64,000 bases of DNA from Ahrensia marina (GTDB lineage: Bacteria; Pseudomonadota; Alphaproteobacteria; Rhizobiales; Rhizobiaceae). The stretch covers positions 62,001 to 126,000 of the forward strand of contig NZ_JXMU01000003.1 in the NCBI RefSeq assembly GCF_001293565.1, in the 5' to 3' direction. Under the pieces are notes generated by a model. It saw only the letters and a list, made by a program, of their open reading frames with translations. It did no database searches and had not been told where the DNA came from. A program made the translations under genes and the position numbers. Every line of letters begins with the position of its first letter. Within the stretch, counting starts at the first letter, position 1. Of this stretch, positions 18,487-27,625 are shown piece by piece.

Positions 18487-18975
18487 TTATTTCAGTGTGA
18501 TTTGTGTAAATCCAACCGCGACATTGACACCTTCAGATGCTGACAGGCTGAGTGGTTGCAGCGCGAATGAATCCGAAGAACCGCCAACTAGAACGTTTGC
18601 GCCAAGACCAGCGGCGAAGGCTGCTGATGCAGATGCACCGGAATAGGTGCCTGCAAGTGCATTAGGTGCATATTTATCGGCTTCAGCGGCGACAACTGTC
18701 CAGCCAATGATTGACTTGCCGGTAACGCCAATATCTACGCCATATTTATCGATTTGACCGACATAGGTTTCGGTCGGCTCACTGGCGTTGGCAGGTGTAA
18801 ATGAGCACGTCATGTCTTTTGATGAGCCGAATACAAATCCTGTACCGCCATCAACTTCACATGTTAGTTGGCCCAGCTGGACGCCTGATTCTTGGGCATT
18901 CGCCTGCGTTGCAAGTGGCAGCGCAGCAAGCGTGGCAGCAGATGTAAGAGCGATAATATTGTTACGTAAAGTCAT
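18487..18975 (-). CDS. DUF992 family secreted protein
   Basis: A 162-residue protein with a clear signal peptide (about 1-28, ending in ATQANAQ). The mature part has the DUF992 pattern: VQLGQLTCEVDGGTGFVFGSSK, DMTCSFTP, YVGQIDKYGVDIGVTG, LAGTYSGASASA, GANVLVGG and SFALQPLSLSASEGVNVA. The two cysteines in LTCEV and MTCSF probably form a disulfide. The ATG at 18975 is chosen because GAGAGG lies just upstream; the frame extends to 19005. The family is common in Rhizobiales and has no assigned function. It is monocistronic with a long upstream region. Confidence 0.85.
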   Translation of the reverse strand: MTLRNNIIALTSAATLAALPLATQANAQESGVQLGQLTCEVDGGTGFVFGSSKDMTCSFTPANASEPTETYVGQIDKYGVDIGVTGKSIIGWTVVAAEADKYAPNALAGTYSGASASAAFAAGLGANVLVGGSSDSFALQPLSLSASEGVNVAVGFTQITLK

Positions 18976-19173
18976 GATTGTGACCTCTCGTTTGGCTGTG
19001 TTCAAATCGAACTAAGCGTTAGAATGAAGCGATAGTTTTCCGCTCAAACAAAGTTTGTTTTTGCGTATATCGCCCTGCGTGGGTCTACAATGCGTGTCGG
19101 GCTTTTGAGTTCCACATTCAGCGCGGATTGTGAAACTCAACTAATGTTACAATTTATAGCAAGCCGTGTGTTT

Positions 19174-20706
19174 TTATTGAAATGCGGTTTCCGAAAAACT
19201 GCGGAGCTTGCGCGAATGCAGGCGTTCTGAAGGCATTTGCCCTAACTTTTCCATTGCGCGGATGCCGATAATCAAGTGCTGGTTGACTTGCCGCTTGTAA
19301 AAATCTGTTGCCATGCCGGGCAGTTTTAATTCGCCATGCAGTGGTTTATCGGAAACACAAAGCAATGTGCCGTAAGGCACGCGGAAACGAAAACCGTTTG
19401 CTGCAATCGTTGCCGATTCCATATCCAAAGCAATCGCACGCGACTGGCTAAGCCGTTTAACCGGTCCGCGCTGATCGCGTAGCTCCCAGTTTCGGTTATC
19501 AATCGTAGCAACTGTGCCTGTGCGCATGATGGCTTTCAGTTCATAACCTTCAAGGCCGGTGACTTCCGCAACGGCCTGTTCCAGTGCGACCTGAACTTCC
19601 GCAAGGGCGGGGACAGGCACTGACAGTGGTAAATCATCGTCCAGCACAGAATCTTCGCGCACATAGGCATGCGCCAGAACATAGTCGCCAAGCGCCTGTG
19701 TATTACGCAGGCCGGCACAGTGGCCAAGCATCAACCATGCGTCTGGACGCAGAACCGCGATATGATCGGTAATGGTTTTGGCGTTGGAAGGCCCGACACC
19801 GATATTGACCATCGTGATACCGGCACCATTCTTTTTGACAAGGTGGTATGCAGGCATTTGCGGCAGACGTTGCGGCTCGATGCCTGATGCGTGGCTGGTT
19901 TCGCCATGCTTGGTAACCAGATTGCCCGGCTCTACAAACGCAATATATTCACTGTCCGGATCAGCCATTTCCTCACGTGCATAGGCGCAAAACTCGTCCA
20001 CATAGAACTGGTAGTTTGTGAATAGAATAAAGTTCTGAAAATGGCTTGGACTGGTTGCCGTGTAATGGGCAAGACGGGCAAGCGAATAATCAATGCGTTG
20101 ACCGGTAAAAGGCGCAAGCGGTGAGGGTTCGCCATCGCGCGGTTCAAAATCACCATTCGCAATATCGTCATTCGTCACATTAAGATCAGGCACGTCAAAT
20201 ACATCGCGGAGCGGGCGCACCATGGCGTCAGGGTCAGACTGGTCAACATATGTGCCTTCTTTAAAGGCAAAATGCAGCGGAATAGGGGTGCCGCTTTCGG
20301 ACACTTCGACCTTGATGTCGTGATTGCGTATCAAAAGGCTGATCTGTTGTGTCAGATAGTTTTTGAAAAGATCGGGGCGCGTTACTGTCGTCTCATAATG
20401 TCCGGGCTGGGCCAAATGGCCATAAGCGAGCCGCGAATCGATCTTTGCATAACTGTCAGAACGAATGGAAAGTGCCGGATAATAGGCCCGTACGCGTTTG
20501 TCACTGTCGCCGCCGCTGATCAGCTTGTCAAAATGCTCGCGCAGGAATGCAGTATTGCGTTCATAGAGTGCATTGAGTGCAGCCACAGCATCTTCCGCAT
20601 TATCGAAATATTGCGGTAAGGCTGCGGGCGGCAGCAAGTAATTGGATTTTGTAGAGGGGGTGTTGAGCGCCGATGCGCCCGCGTGTATTTTATTTTCTGT
20701 TTTCAT
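19174..20706 (-). CDS. amn: AMP nucleosidase
   Basis: Hydrolyses AMP to adenine and ribose 5-phosphate, controlling adenylate pools. The 510-residue length is normal for bacterial Amn. The N-terminal Amn-specific domain (about 1-190) is followed by a nucleoside-phosphorylase-like catalytic domain with NIGVGPSNAKTITDHIAVLRPDAW cut into recognisable parts, GHCAGLR, and ALDMESATIAANGFRFRVPYGTLLCVSDKP. The DMESA motif and the terminal IGIRAMEKLG are characteristic. It stands alone; the small membrane-protein pair upstream on the same strand is 59 bases away and is probably a separate unit. Confidence 0.95.
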   Translation of the reverse strand: MKTENKIHAGASALNTPSTKSNYLLPPAALPQYFDNAEDAVAALNALYERNTAFLREHFDKLISGGDSDKRVRAYYPALSIRSDSYAKIDSRLAYGHLAQPGHYETTVTRPDLFKNYLTQQISLLIRNHDIKVEVSESGTPIPLHFAFKEGTYVDQSDPDAMVRPLRDVFDVPDLNVTNDDIANGDFEPRDGEPSPLAPFTGQRIDYSLARLAHYTATSPSHFQNFILFTNYQFYVDEFCAYAREEMADPDSEYIAFVEPGNLVTKHGETSHASGIEPQRLPQMPAYHLVKKNGAGITMVNIGVGPSNAKTITDHIAVLRPDAWLMLGHCAGLRNTQALGDYVLAHAYVREDSVLDDDLPLSVPVPALAEVQVALEQAVAEVTGLEGYELKAIMRTGTVATIDNRNWELRDQRGPVKRLSQSRAIALDMESATIAANGFRFRVPYGTLLCVSDKPLHGELKLPGMATDFYKRQVNQHLIIGIRAMEKLGQMPSERLHSRKLRSFSETAFQ

Positions 20707-20764
20707 GGCCGTTTATAGACCAAGAATGATGACAGTCAATTGACGAAAATTGATCTGAGCGCGT

Positions 20765-20932
20765 TTATCCGCGCATCAAAGATACGTACAACACGAAACC
20801 CGCACCGTTTGAACCTTGGCTGTTTCCATTGGCAATTGCCGAGGCAACACCGGCGAGCGGGCCGACAAAAAGCATAACAAGAAGCGCAACACGTAAGCTG
20901 GGGCGTAAGTAACTGTTGTAAGCGGTTTTCAT
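20765..20932 (-). CDS. Small single-span membrane protein (55 aa), second of a pair
   Basis: This short gene is supported by an AAGGA site five bases or so before the ATG at 20932. The protein begins MKTAYNSYLRPSLR, has one hydrophobic segment (VALLVMLFVGPLAGVASAIA) and ends with LYVSLMRG. The segment could be an uncleaved anchor or a signal peptide. Its ribosome-binding site overlaps the stop codon of the preceding small gene, so the two form a coupled operon. No family is recognised. Confidence 0.5.
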   Translation of the reverse strand: MKTAYNSYLRPSLRVALLVMLFVGPLAGVASAIANGNSQGSNGAGFVLYVSLMRG

Positions 20933-20942
20933 CTTCAAATCC

Positions 20943-21104
20943 TTATTGAGCCTGGCAGCTATGGGGAGCCGCATAAATGCACGGTGTGCTGTAATCGATT
21001 TTGAGAGAGTAAGCGGGGCGCGTACTGTGATTAAGTATCGCAACCATGGTCATTGCCATAACGGTTGCCAGCAAACAGATAATCGTAAAGCGCCGTGTTA
21101 ACAT
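20943..21104 (-). CDS. Small secreted or membrane protein (53 aa), first of a pair
   Basis: It starts at the ATG at 21104 with GAGGGA at a good distance. The sequence MLTRRFTIICLLATVMAMTM is a signal-anchor-like segment. The remaining 30 residues contain two cysteines (STPCIYAAPHSCQAQ) that could form a disulfide outside the membrane. It lies 10 bases upstream of the 55-residue gene on the same strand. No homologue is recognised; the frame is open further upstream, but the ribosome-binding site decides this start. Confidence 0.5.
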   Translation of the reverse strand: MLTRRFTIICLLATVMAMTMVAILNHSTRPAYSLKIDYSTPCIYAAPHSCQAQ

Positions 21105-21288
21105 CTCATGTCCCTCGAATGTGAGGACACTTTGCCTATCCGCCTGTGAACCAATGCTGAGACACGCGTTCATCTCCCGTTCAGGTTTGCGAACTGTTAG
21201 CGTCACTTAATTGTGTAGTTGCAAGATGGTCGGCGGGCTTGGCATTCATATTGCGCTCTGATTATTTGTACTTGATCAGGAGATGAAT

Positions 21289-21990
21289 ATGACAAGCGCA
21301 ATCGAACTATATTACTGGCCGACACCCAATGGATGGAAAATTACCGTTGCTTTGGAAGAGCTGGACCTGCCTTATAATGTGAATTTTGTGAACATCGGCA
21401 AAGGCGATCAATTTGAACCTGATTTCCTGAAGATTGCACCGAATAACCGTATGCCGGCTATTGTGGATCCGCACGGGCCGGACGGTGAACCAATTTCAAT
21501 TTTCGAGTCAGGCGCCATCCTTCAATATCTCGGGCGTAAAACCGGAAAACTCTATCCGTCCGATGAGCGCAGCCGGGTGGCAGTGGAAGAATGGCTGATG
21601 TGGCAAATGGGCGGTTTGGGTCCAATGGCAGGTCAGGCCCACCACTTCCGCATCTATGCACCGGAAAAACTACCCTATGCGGTTGACCGCTACACCAATG
21701 AATGTAACCGCCTTTATGGCGTGATGGACCGCAGGCTTGCGGATAATGAATGGCTTGCAGGCAATAACTACTCAATTGCCGATATCGCCTGCATAGGCTG
21801 GATTAGCCGGCACGAGCGCCAAGGACAGGATCTGGCGGATTTTCCCAATCTCAAGCGCTGGTATGAAACAATGATGGACCGCCCTGCTGTAAAGCGCGGC
21901 ATGGCAGTTGCGCAGGATCTGGATCAAAAATCCAATATTGCCGGCAACGATGCTGCGCAAAGTGTTCTGTTTGGTCAGAAGTCAAAATAG
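21289..21990 (+). CDS. Glutathione S-transferase family protein (YfcG/YghU-like)
   Basis: A 233-residue two-domain GST. The thioredoxin-like N-terminal domain begins IELYYWPTPNGWKITVALEEL and contains NNRMPAIVDP and the glutathione-binding FESGAILQYLG. The helical C-terminal domain contains YSIADIACIGW. The Thr-Pro-Asn motif near the N-terminus is typical of the Nu-class YfcG/YghU enzymes, which act as disulfide-bond reductases. The start is the ATG at 21289 with AGGAG six bases upstream; an ATG at 21283 is too close to it. It is followed by a terminator. Confidence 0.9.
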   Translation: MTSAIELYYWPTPNGWKITVALEELDLPYNVNFVNIGKGDQFEPDFLKIAPNNRMPAIVDPHGPDGEPISIFESGAILQYLGRKTGKLYPSDERSRVAVEEWLMWQMGGLGPMAGQAHHFRIYAPEKLPYAVDRYTNECNRLYGVMDRRLADNEWLAGNNYSIADIACIGWISRHERQGQDLADFPNLKRWYETMMDRPAVKRGMAVAQDLDQKSNIAGNDAAQSVLFGQKSK

Positions 21991-22022
21991 CGATTAGCGT
22001 CGACACAATAGGCGACATAAAA

Positions 22023-22044
22023 AAGGCGGCCGGTGGGCCGCCTT
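22023..22044. terminator. Hairpin between convergent GST and DUF2147 genes
   Basis: The perfect 9-bp stem AAGGCGGCC/GGCCGCCTT has a GGTG loop and is flanked by A-run and TAAAA sequence. It probably terminates both genes. Confidence 0.7.
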
Positions 22045-22069
22045 AAAACTGTCTGCGTAAGTTAAAGAG

Positions 22070-22405
22070 TTATAGCTTTTTCCATGTCTGCGTTTTGCAG
22101 AACACTTTAAGCGCACAGCCGCGCATTTTCATGGATGAACCGGAGACAGTCGCTTTACCGGAATAAGTCTTGTCATCAGCAGGGTCCGTAACCGTACCTG
22201 TGTAAGGGCCGGTGCCCGACACTTTGCCAATCTGCTTGCCCTTATATTTGCCCGTTGTCAGCTTAATACAGAACGAGCCGCCGCATTTTGAAATTCTGGC
22301 TGTCTCACCGCTGGCTGTACGCCAGTTGCCTTCAATATCGGCTGCAATGGCCGGTGTTGCCATCAGGGCAGTCGCGGCGAGCGCCGCAAAAAAAGTCTTC
22401 TTCAT
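22070..22405 (-). CDS. DUF2147 family periplasmic protein
   Basis: A 111-residue protein with signal peptide MKKTFFAALAATALMATPA (cleavage near AIAAD). The mature region shows the DUF2147 pattern: IEGNWRTASGETARISKCG, SFCIKLTTGKYKGKQIG, a TDPADDKTYSGKATV block and RGCALKVFCKTQTWKKL. Four cysteines could form two disulfides. Many members carry two catalytic-looking repeats; this is a short single-domain form. The ATG at 22405 follows GGGAGGA. The function of the family is unknown. Confidence 0.85.
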   Translation of the reverse strand: MKKTFFAALAATALMATPAIAADIEGNWRTASGETARISKCGGSFCIKLTTGKYKGKQIGKVSGTGPYTGTVTDPADDKTYSGKATVSGSSMKMRGCALKVFCKTQTWKKL

Positions 22406-22851
22406 GGTGTCCTCCCGAAATATCTGATCATTCCCGATCAGCCTCACATGTATAATATTGACGAAAACGTAAAAGTAAAATGATATTTTGCGTTGGTTTT
22501 CACGCTGTGGAAGCTCTGGCCCGCGCAGCAGGCAAAGTCCACTTTACATAAAATGCATTTCAAATTTAGCGCGTATTTTTATCAGCTAAGCTATTCAAGG
22601 TGAATGAAACGTTGAAATCGTCATGGTTTACACTTTTGAAATTTACTATTTATCTGTTTTAAATCAATTATTTGGATGTTTAATGATAATATAAATTTAT
22701 AAAGCATTTTAATAGTGTTTGCTCAAAATTAAGGACGCTTTTTAGCCAGAGATTCAAAACTTCAGGCCATTCTACTCCCATAACAAATACGGGCATCAAA
22801 CAAGCCCGGAAAAACAAAACAGATGTGATTGATATACAGGGGAACTTGAAA
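22406..22851. other. Intergenic region between divergent DUF2147 and Sel1 genes
   Basis: About 446 A/T-rich bases containing the promoters of both divergent genes. I see no convincing gene, RNA or strong repeat. Short frames here lack ribosome-binding sites and coding bias. Confidence 0.5.
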
Positions 22852-23118
22852 ATGGCACGTTTTGAAATGGAAAATGCAGACATGGCAGCAATTGGCGGCG
22901 GCGCGAGTGCGGATGTTTTGTTTGAAATGGGATTGGTCGCTGCGACCGGCCGCGATTGTGAAATCAACTTGGTTGAAGCGCACAAATGGCTGAACATTGC
23001 CGCAATCAAAGGCTCACCGCGTGCAGCGCAGCTTCGCAGCGAGATTTCAGAATATATGTCAAAGCCTGAAATTGCGTCGGCACTGCGTTCAGCACGCGAA
23101 TGGATGACAACGCACTAA
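22852..23118 (+). CDS. Short Sel1-repeat protein conserved in alphaproteobacteria
   Basis: An 88-residue protein with one Sel1-like (TPR-related) unit: EMGLVAATGRDCEINLVEAHKWLNIAAIKGS is the recognisable core, read as two short pieces (EMGLVAATGR and EAHKWLNIAAIKGSPRAA). The N-terminus MARFEMENADMAAIGG and C-terminus SARE-WMT type ending resemble a small cytoplasmic protein I recall from other Rhizobiales. The start at 22852 follows AGGGGA eight bases upstream. Its role is unknown, presumably protein-protein interaction. Confidence 0.75.
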   Translation: MARFEMENADMAAIGGGASADVLFEMGLVAATGRDCEINLVEAHKWLNIAAIKGSPRAAQLRSEISEYMSKPEIASALRSAREWMTTH

Positions 23119-23182
23119 TACAAAGGCTGCTGCGCCCGCATGGGCGCGATCATAAGGCTTGCCCTGAGTTGTACAAGAGCCT

Positions 23183-23830
23183 CTAACTGGCGCCCATATA
23201 GCGGCCCGGCTTATGGTTGACGCCGAGGATCATGTTGAAAACCAGTGCGCCGATGACAGACCAGAACAATTGCTCGCCTGTGACGACAAAAGCCGCTGCG
23301 CCTAGAATCAAAAAATCGATCGCGAGCTGAACATAGCCCGCGCGCAAGCCTTTGTTGTTTTGCAGCCAGTAGACCAGAATATTGACGCCGCCGAGACCTG
23401 CGCCGTGACGAAATAGGGCCAGAAGGCCAAGCCCGATCATGGTGCCCCCTGCAACCGCCGCAAGGGCAGGGTGAACGTGACCGATCTCGATATAGTTTGG
23501 AAAGAACGGCACAAGCAAAGACATGCCCAACACAGCACAAAATGTTTTGATGATGTAGCGCAGTCCCATGCCGCCTATGCCGAAGAAAAAGAACGGCAGA
23601 TTGATAACGAAAAACAAAAGACCGAATTTCAGGCCGGTGGCATAGCTGACAATCAATGAAATACCCGCCACGCCGCCAAGCACGATACCCGCAAGCTTGA
23701 ATAAAAATACCCCGAAAGAGACCAGAATAACGCCGATGGAGATCGCGAAAATATCTTCGACAAGCGTGTGTCGGCTTTCACGGGCCAAAGTGATGGCGTC
23801 ATGTCCTGTGACCGTTTTTTCGCTGCTCAT
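23183..23830 (-). CDS. YitT family membrane protein
   Basis: A 215-residue integral membrane protein with about five hydrophobic segments and the YitT_membrane motifs KLAGIVLGGVAGISLI, GLKFGLLFFVINLPFF, GGTMIGLGLLALFRHGAGLGG and the terminal NHKPGRYMGAS. The family has no proven function. It overlaps the end of the aminotransferase gene by four bases (ATGA), so the two are co-translated on the minus strand. Confidence 0.85.
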   Translation of the reverse strand: MSSEKTVTGHDAITLARESRHTLVEDIFAISIGVILVSFGVFLFKLAGIVLGGVAGISLIVSYATGLKFGLLFFVINLPFFFFGIGGMGLRYIIKTFCAVLGMSLLVPFFPNYIEIGHVHPALAAVAGGTMIGLGLLALFRHGAGLGGVNILVYWLQNNKGLRAGYVQLAIDFLILGAAAFVVTGEQLFWSVIGALVFNMILGVNHKPGRYMGAS

Positions 23831-24930
23831 TTCAGGCTTTCCAGAACTGCGGGAAGCACAGCTGATAATTGCTCAATCTCGTCGCTTTTGCCGGTGCTGA
23901 CCCGTATGCAGCGATCAAGGCCCGGTGCCATTGGTTTGCGGACAAATATTCTGCGCTCCATTAAACCATTGAGGACTTGCATTGCAAATGCACCGTCCTG
24001 GCCGCAATCGATAGTCACAAAATTCGTTGCCGACTTTATGGGCGTCAAACCGTTTTTGAGTGCAATCGCGCTCAGTTCATCGCGTGCCGCAGCGTTTGTT
24101 GCGACGGTCTGCGCCAGCCATTCCTGATCTTTCAGTGCGGCCTCGCTTGCCGCTTGCGCCATAGCATTGATGCCGAAATGATTGCGAATTTTGTCAAACG
24201 GCGAGATGAGTTCGCTATGACCGATGGCATAGCCGCACCGAAGCCCGGCAATGCCATAGGCTTTTGAAAAAGTACGTAGACGAAGCAAATTGGGCCGGGA
24301 GCAATCAAGCGCGGGCAGGGTGCCTTCCGGTGCTGTTTCACCATAGGCTTCATCAAGAATAATCAGCGTGTCTTCCGGAACCTGATCGATGAAAGCTTCA
24401 ATATCTTTGGCGGGCCACCATGTTCCCATCGGGTTGTCCGGATTGGAAACATAGACGATCGACGGTCGCAGTTTTTGTGCCGCTTCGGCCAGAGCGCCAA
24501 GATCCTCATGGTCATCGCGATAAGGCACGGTTTTCAATGTGCGGTCATAGGCTGCCACATGGTAGTTGAAGGTGGGATAAGCACCGGCTGATGTTAAAAT
24601 TATATCCCGTTGCGATGAAAATATGCGAACGATCAGGCCCAATAGACCGTCAATGCCAGAGCCGATAACGACATTGTTCATTTCAATGCCCAGGTGTTGG
24701 CAAAGCGCCGCCCGCAGTGAATAGTTTTCAGGATCGGCATATTGGCCGACAGTCTGGCTGGCGATGCGTGCCATCGCGTCAATGGCGTTAGGCGAGCAGC
24801 CCAGATTGTTTTCATTTGCGCCAAGGCGCGCCAGAAAATGCTTTCCTGTTTCTCTTTCCGTGCGTTCAGGCGCAACAAAAGGAATCGTTGCCGGTAATGT
24901 CTGGATATGGTGATCGATTTTGATTGGCAT
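23827..24930 (-). CDS. HisC-like class I/II PLP-dependent aminotransferase
   Basis: A 367-residue fold-type I aminotransferase resembling histidinol-phosphate aminotransferase. Visible features are the substrate/cofactor segment LGANENNLGCSPNA, GSGIDGLLGLIVRIF, SNPDNPMGTWW, ILDEAYGE, the PLP lysine in RTFSKAYGIAGLRCGY and the C-terminal RIFVRKPMAPGLDRCIRVSTG. It is not inside a his operon but coupled to a YitT gene. It may therefore be a HisC2-type enzyme acting on histidinol phosphate, aromatic amino acids or a secondary metabolite. Confidence 0.85.
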   Translation of the reverse strand: MPIKIDHHIQTLPATIPFVAPERTERETGKHFLARLGANENNLGCSPNAIDAMARIASQTVGQYADPENYSLRAALCQHLGIEMNNVVIGSGIDGLLGLIVRIFSSQRDIILTSAGAYPTFNYHVAAYDRTLKTVPYRDDHEDLGALAEAAQKLRPSIVYVSNPDNPMGTWWPAKDIEAFIDQVPEDTLIILDEAYGETAPEGTLPALDCSRPNLLRLRTFSKAYGIAGLRCGYAIGHSELISPFDKIRNHFGINAMAQAASEAALKDQEWLAQTVATNAAARDELSAIALKNGLTPIKSATNFVTIDCGQDGAFAMQVLNGLMERRIFVRKPMAPGLDRCIRVSTGKSDEIEQLSAVLPAVLESLK

Positions 24931-25163
24931 AGCGCTCTCGTAATGAATTTATGGGCCAGCGTTATATGAATTACCGCTCAATGGGCACTCGTTCTTTAGA
25001 TTTTAACAAAAGAAATGCAATCGTCGATCAAAACAAGCGCCAGCGCTTTTCCCTGATTCCCCAAGTAGAGTTTGCGTGTTCCTGTGCCGTTCTGCAAAAA
25101 GCTGCATAATTCTGCATGGGAAGGTATTGCCAAATCGCCCCAATCCCCTGTAAAGCCGCACGT

Positions 25164-25254
25164 GGAGACGTGGCCGAGTGGTCGAAGGCGCTCCCCTGCT
25201 AAGGGAGTAGGCCCCATAAGGGTCTCGAGGGTTCGAATCCCTTCGTCTCCGCCA
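25164..25254 (+). tRNA. tRNA-Ser (anticodon GCU)
   Basis: The acceptor arms GGAGACG (25164-25170) and CGTCTCC (25244-25250) pair perfectly, followed by discriminator G and an encoded CCA (25252-25254). The anticodon stem-loop CTCCCCTGCTAAGGGAG gives GCT, reading AGC/AGU serine codons. A long variable arm (GCCCCATAAGGGTC region) and the T-loop GGGTTCGAATCCC confirm a class II serine tRNA. Confidence 0.97.
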
Positions 25255-25468
25255 TATTTTCTCGCGCTTTACCGCCTGCCAATCCAAAGCGTTAAGAGGC
25301 TAGACTTGGAGCTTCTCCTCTGTTCTACGCCATTATCTGTCACACTTGGTTTATTCTCTCGGCTTCGGATTGAATAAACGGGCCAATAAGTTATTACGCA
25401 AAAATTTGGTGACTAATTTGTCAAATGCAGGTGTAGCGCATTTGGAGTAGGGAAATCTTCGACCGACA

Positions 25469-25969
25469 ATGGGTTTTTCAGGGGAGGACGCTTTCTTTCT
25501 TCCCGACTGTTATCTCAAAGCCAACGCAATCGGGTTGGGTCAACGGATGCCCGGGCAGCAAACTGCTGAATGCCAGCGTTCAACAGATGCGGTAAGCAAA
25601 ATTATCCGGACTGCAGCCGACGTTGCGGGCTTCAAAGATATCCAAGTCGGCGCGCATGATTTTAGGAAAGCAATTCACCCGTTTCTTGCGCGAAATGGAG
25701 ATATGGATGTTAAACAGGAAACTGCAATTCAACTCAACTTCGGCCATACGCCAAGCGAGGTAAGTAAGAAAAACTATACCAACATGTCTGACCTACACCG
25801 TCAGGAATATTTGGACGAATTGTGCCGTGCAGCTCTCGGCCGAGATAACACAGCTTTGGTTCGCGCATACGAGAGAGACATAATATTTACTGATGACCCC
25901 GATTACTTTCGAGCAAAAGGACTACATAAAAAGCAACCAGCAGGTGGAAAAGGTCGGAAGGAGCAATAA
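25469..25969 (+). pseudogene. C-terminal remnant of a tyrosine recombinase/integrase
   Basis: A 166-codon frame resembling the catalytic C-terminus of phage/island integrases. It shows the HDFRKAI motif (the H-x-x-R box), LNFGHTPSEVSKKNY with the second catalytic His and the presumed nucleophile Tyr in KNYTNM, and a long charged tail. The DNA-binding N-terminal domain and first catalytic Arg are missing, and an in-frame TAG lies just upstream. It begins 215 bases after tRNA-Ser, the usual position for an integrated element, so it is most likely the scar of an old genomic island. I could not find a duplicate of the tRNA 3' end by eye. Confidence 0.7.
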
Positions 25970-26313
25970 CCAATTTTGTGATTGTGCGTTTCGTAAGGTT
26001 TTGCCATTGAAGGCGCCATTCGATCAATGAAAGTTATAAAGCTCTTCCCGTTCATCAAGTCCTTTTGTCCATGATGTTTGGAAGGTCGCAACGGCGACAT
26101 TCGCCGTTGCTTAGCAGGCAATTACGAAGCAAGTACTGAAAGAGATACCAACTCCCACTCCGGCTTATAGATATTTTGAACCCAAGCTGACGAAGCCGCG
26201 TGTCCAGATGTAGGTGATGTCCGCGATTCAAGCGTGATCAGGGATTTTATGTGACTTCTCAACAGCTCTATCCAATCTGTGTAAAAAAGCTGGCAATCAA
26301 CCGGCAAACCTAA
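25970..26313. other. Gene-poor stretch after the integrase remnant
   Basis: No gene is supported here. The only clear structure is a perfect hairpin, GCAACGGCGA (26088-26097) / TCGCCGTTGC (26101-26110) with a CAT loop. It lacks a T-run and could be a degenerate terminator or a structural element of the former island. Confidence 0.5.
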
Positions 26314-26343
26314 TTGACATTTTTCAAACTGATATATTAGTAT
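26314..26343 (+). promoter_or_regulatory. Candidate promoter with overlapping dyad for the uronate operon
   Basis: TTGACA (26314-26319) is followed 18 bases later by TAGTAT (26338-26343). The dyad ACTnATATATnAGT (26328-26341) covers the -10 side, as expected for a repressor site. The transcript would have a leader of about 240 bases before dctP. A related sequence, AACTTGTATATTAG, lies upstream of the GntR gene at 32113-32126. Confidence 0.45.
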
Positions 26344-26587
26344 GTTAAATGAAGATCGAGTGTCGCTGTCGGCTGTGCCGTGAAGATGCGGTGGGTGAGA
26401 AATGGATTTGACTTGGAGGAGTATCCATTCTGACTCGCTTTGCTACAGCACAGCCGCTCTCAGATTTTCGAGGAAGGATCGGGCGGTCAATATCTGACTG
26501 TTTGATTGAACTGGTCAAATTGACCGCAATTTACGGTTTGCGAGGCGGACCTTTGGCAATCTTGGGCCAAGAATGGGAGAGAGAAAT

Positions 26588-27568
26588 ATGAAGTCTTTGA
26601 AGTTAATTTTGGGGACGCTTTCTGCGTCAGCCGCTTTTATGGGCGTGGCCGCAGCATGCGAAGTGACGCTGAAATCATCTGATACGCATCCAGAAGGCTA
26701 TCCAACTGTGGAAGCTGTTAAATATATGGGTGAGCTACTTAACGAAAGTACTGATGGCCGGATTTGTGTCGAAGTGTTTCACTCAGCCCAATTGGGTGAA
26801 GAAAAAGATACTATCGAGCAGACCCAGCTTGGTGTCATAGATATGAACCGCGTTAGCCTTGGACCGTTCAACAATCTGATTGAAGAAACCAAGGTGTTCT
26901 CGCTGCCTTATATTTTCCGTTCAACAGAGCATATGCACAAAGTTGTCGATGGCGAGATTGGCGATGAAGTACTTGAAGCTTTCCAGGATCACAATCTTGT
27001 CGGGCTGGCTTATTATGACTCTGGTTCGCGCTCTTTCTACAATAAGCAACGCCCCATTGCATCCATCGAAGATGTTGATGGTTTGAAATTTCGTGTCATG
27101 CAGTCTGACATATTTGTCGACATGGTTGACGCGCTTGGCGGCAATGCAACGCCAATGCCTTACGGCGAAGTTTATTCATCAATTCAAACAGGCGTAATTG
27201 ATGGCGCTGAAAACAACTGGCCGTCATTTGAAAGTTCGGGCCATTATGAGGTCGCCGGATATTATACGCTAGACCAGCATTTGATCGTGCCGGAAGTACT
27301 AGTGATGTCAAAAGCCAGCTTTGAAAAATTGTCCGATGAAGATCAGGCAGCTATACGCGAAGCTGCCAAGCAATCAGTCGGCAAAATGCGCGAGCTATGG
27401 GCGGCGCGTGAAAAAGCTTCTGAGGAAAAAGTGCGTGCGGCAGGCGTCGAAGTTATTACAGAAATCGATAAGCAGCCATTCATCGACAGCATGAAACCTG
27501 TCTACGAAAAGCACGTGACATCTGATGCGCTAAAAGCGCTTGTGACACGTATTCAGGAAGTAGAATAA
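26588..27568 (+). CDS. TRAP transporter solute-binding protein (DctP family)
   Basis: Periplasmic binding component of a tripartite ATP-independent transporter. It has 326 residues with a signal peptide (about 1-22, ending GVAAAC). DctP features include [29 protein letters not shown], the ligand-binding arginine region [20 protein letters not shown] and the [22 protein letters not shown] stretch. The ATG at 26588 follows GGGAGAGA. The DctQ and DctM genes follow directly, and the kduI/kduD genes in the operon suggest a uronate or unsaturated uronic-acid ligand. The exact sugar acid cannot be read from sequence. Confidence 0.92.
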   Translation: MKSLKLILGTLSASAAFMGVAAACEVTLKSSDTHPEGYPTVEAVKYMGELLNESTDGRICVEVFHSAQLGEEKDTIEQTQLGVIDMNRVSLGPFNNLIEETKVFSLPYIFRSTEHMHKVVDGEIGDEVLEAFQDHNLVGLAYYDSGSRSFYNKQRPIASIEDVDGLKFRVMQSDIFVDMVDALGGNATPMPYGEVYSSIQTGVIDGAENNWPSFESSGHYEVAGYYTLDQHLIVPEVLVMSKASFEKLSDEDQAAIREAAKQSVGKMRELWAAREKASEEKVRAAGVEVITEIDKQPFIDSMKPVYEKHVTSDALKALVTRIQEVE

Positions 27569-27625
27569 TTCTTTGAAAGTTAGTTGGTCCGACGCTTTGC
27601 GCCGGACTCTTTCGCGGCAGGCATC

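Noticed and set aside
19046-19060. 15-bp dyad AAACAAA-G-TTTGTTT upstream of DUF992 as an operator
   Set aside because: It is low-complexity A/T sequence where such symmetry is common by chance, and no regulator is nearby.
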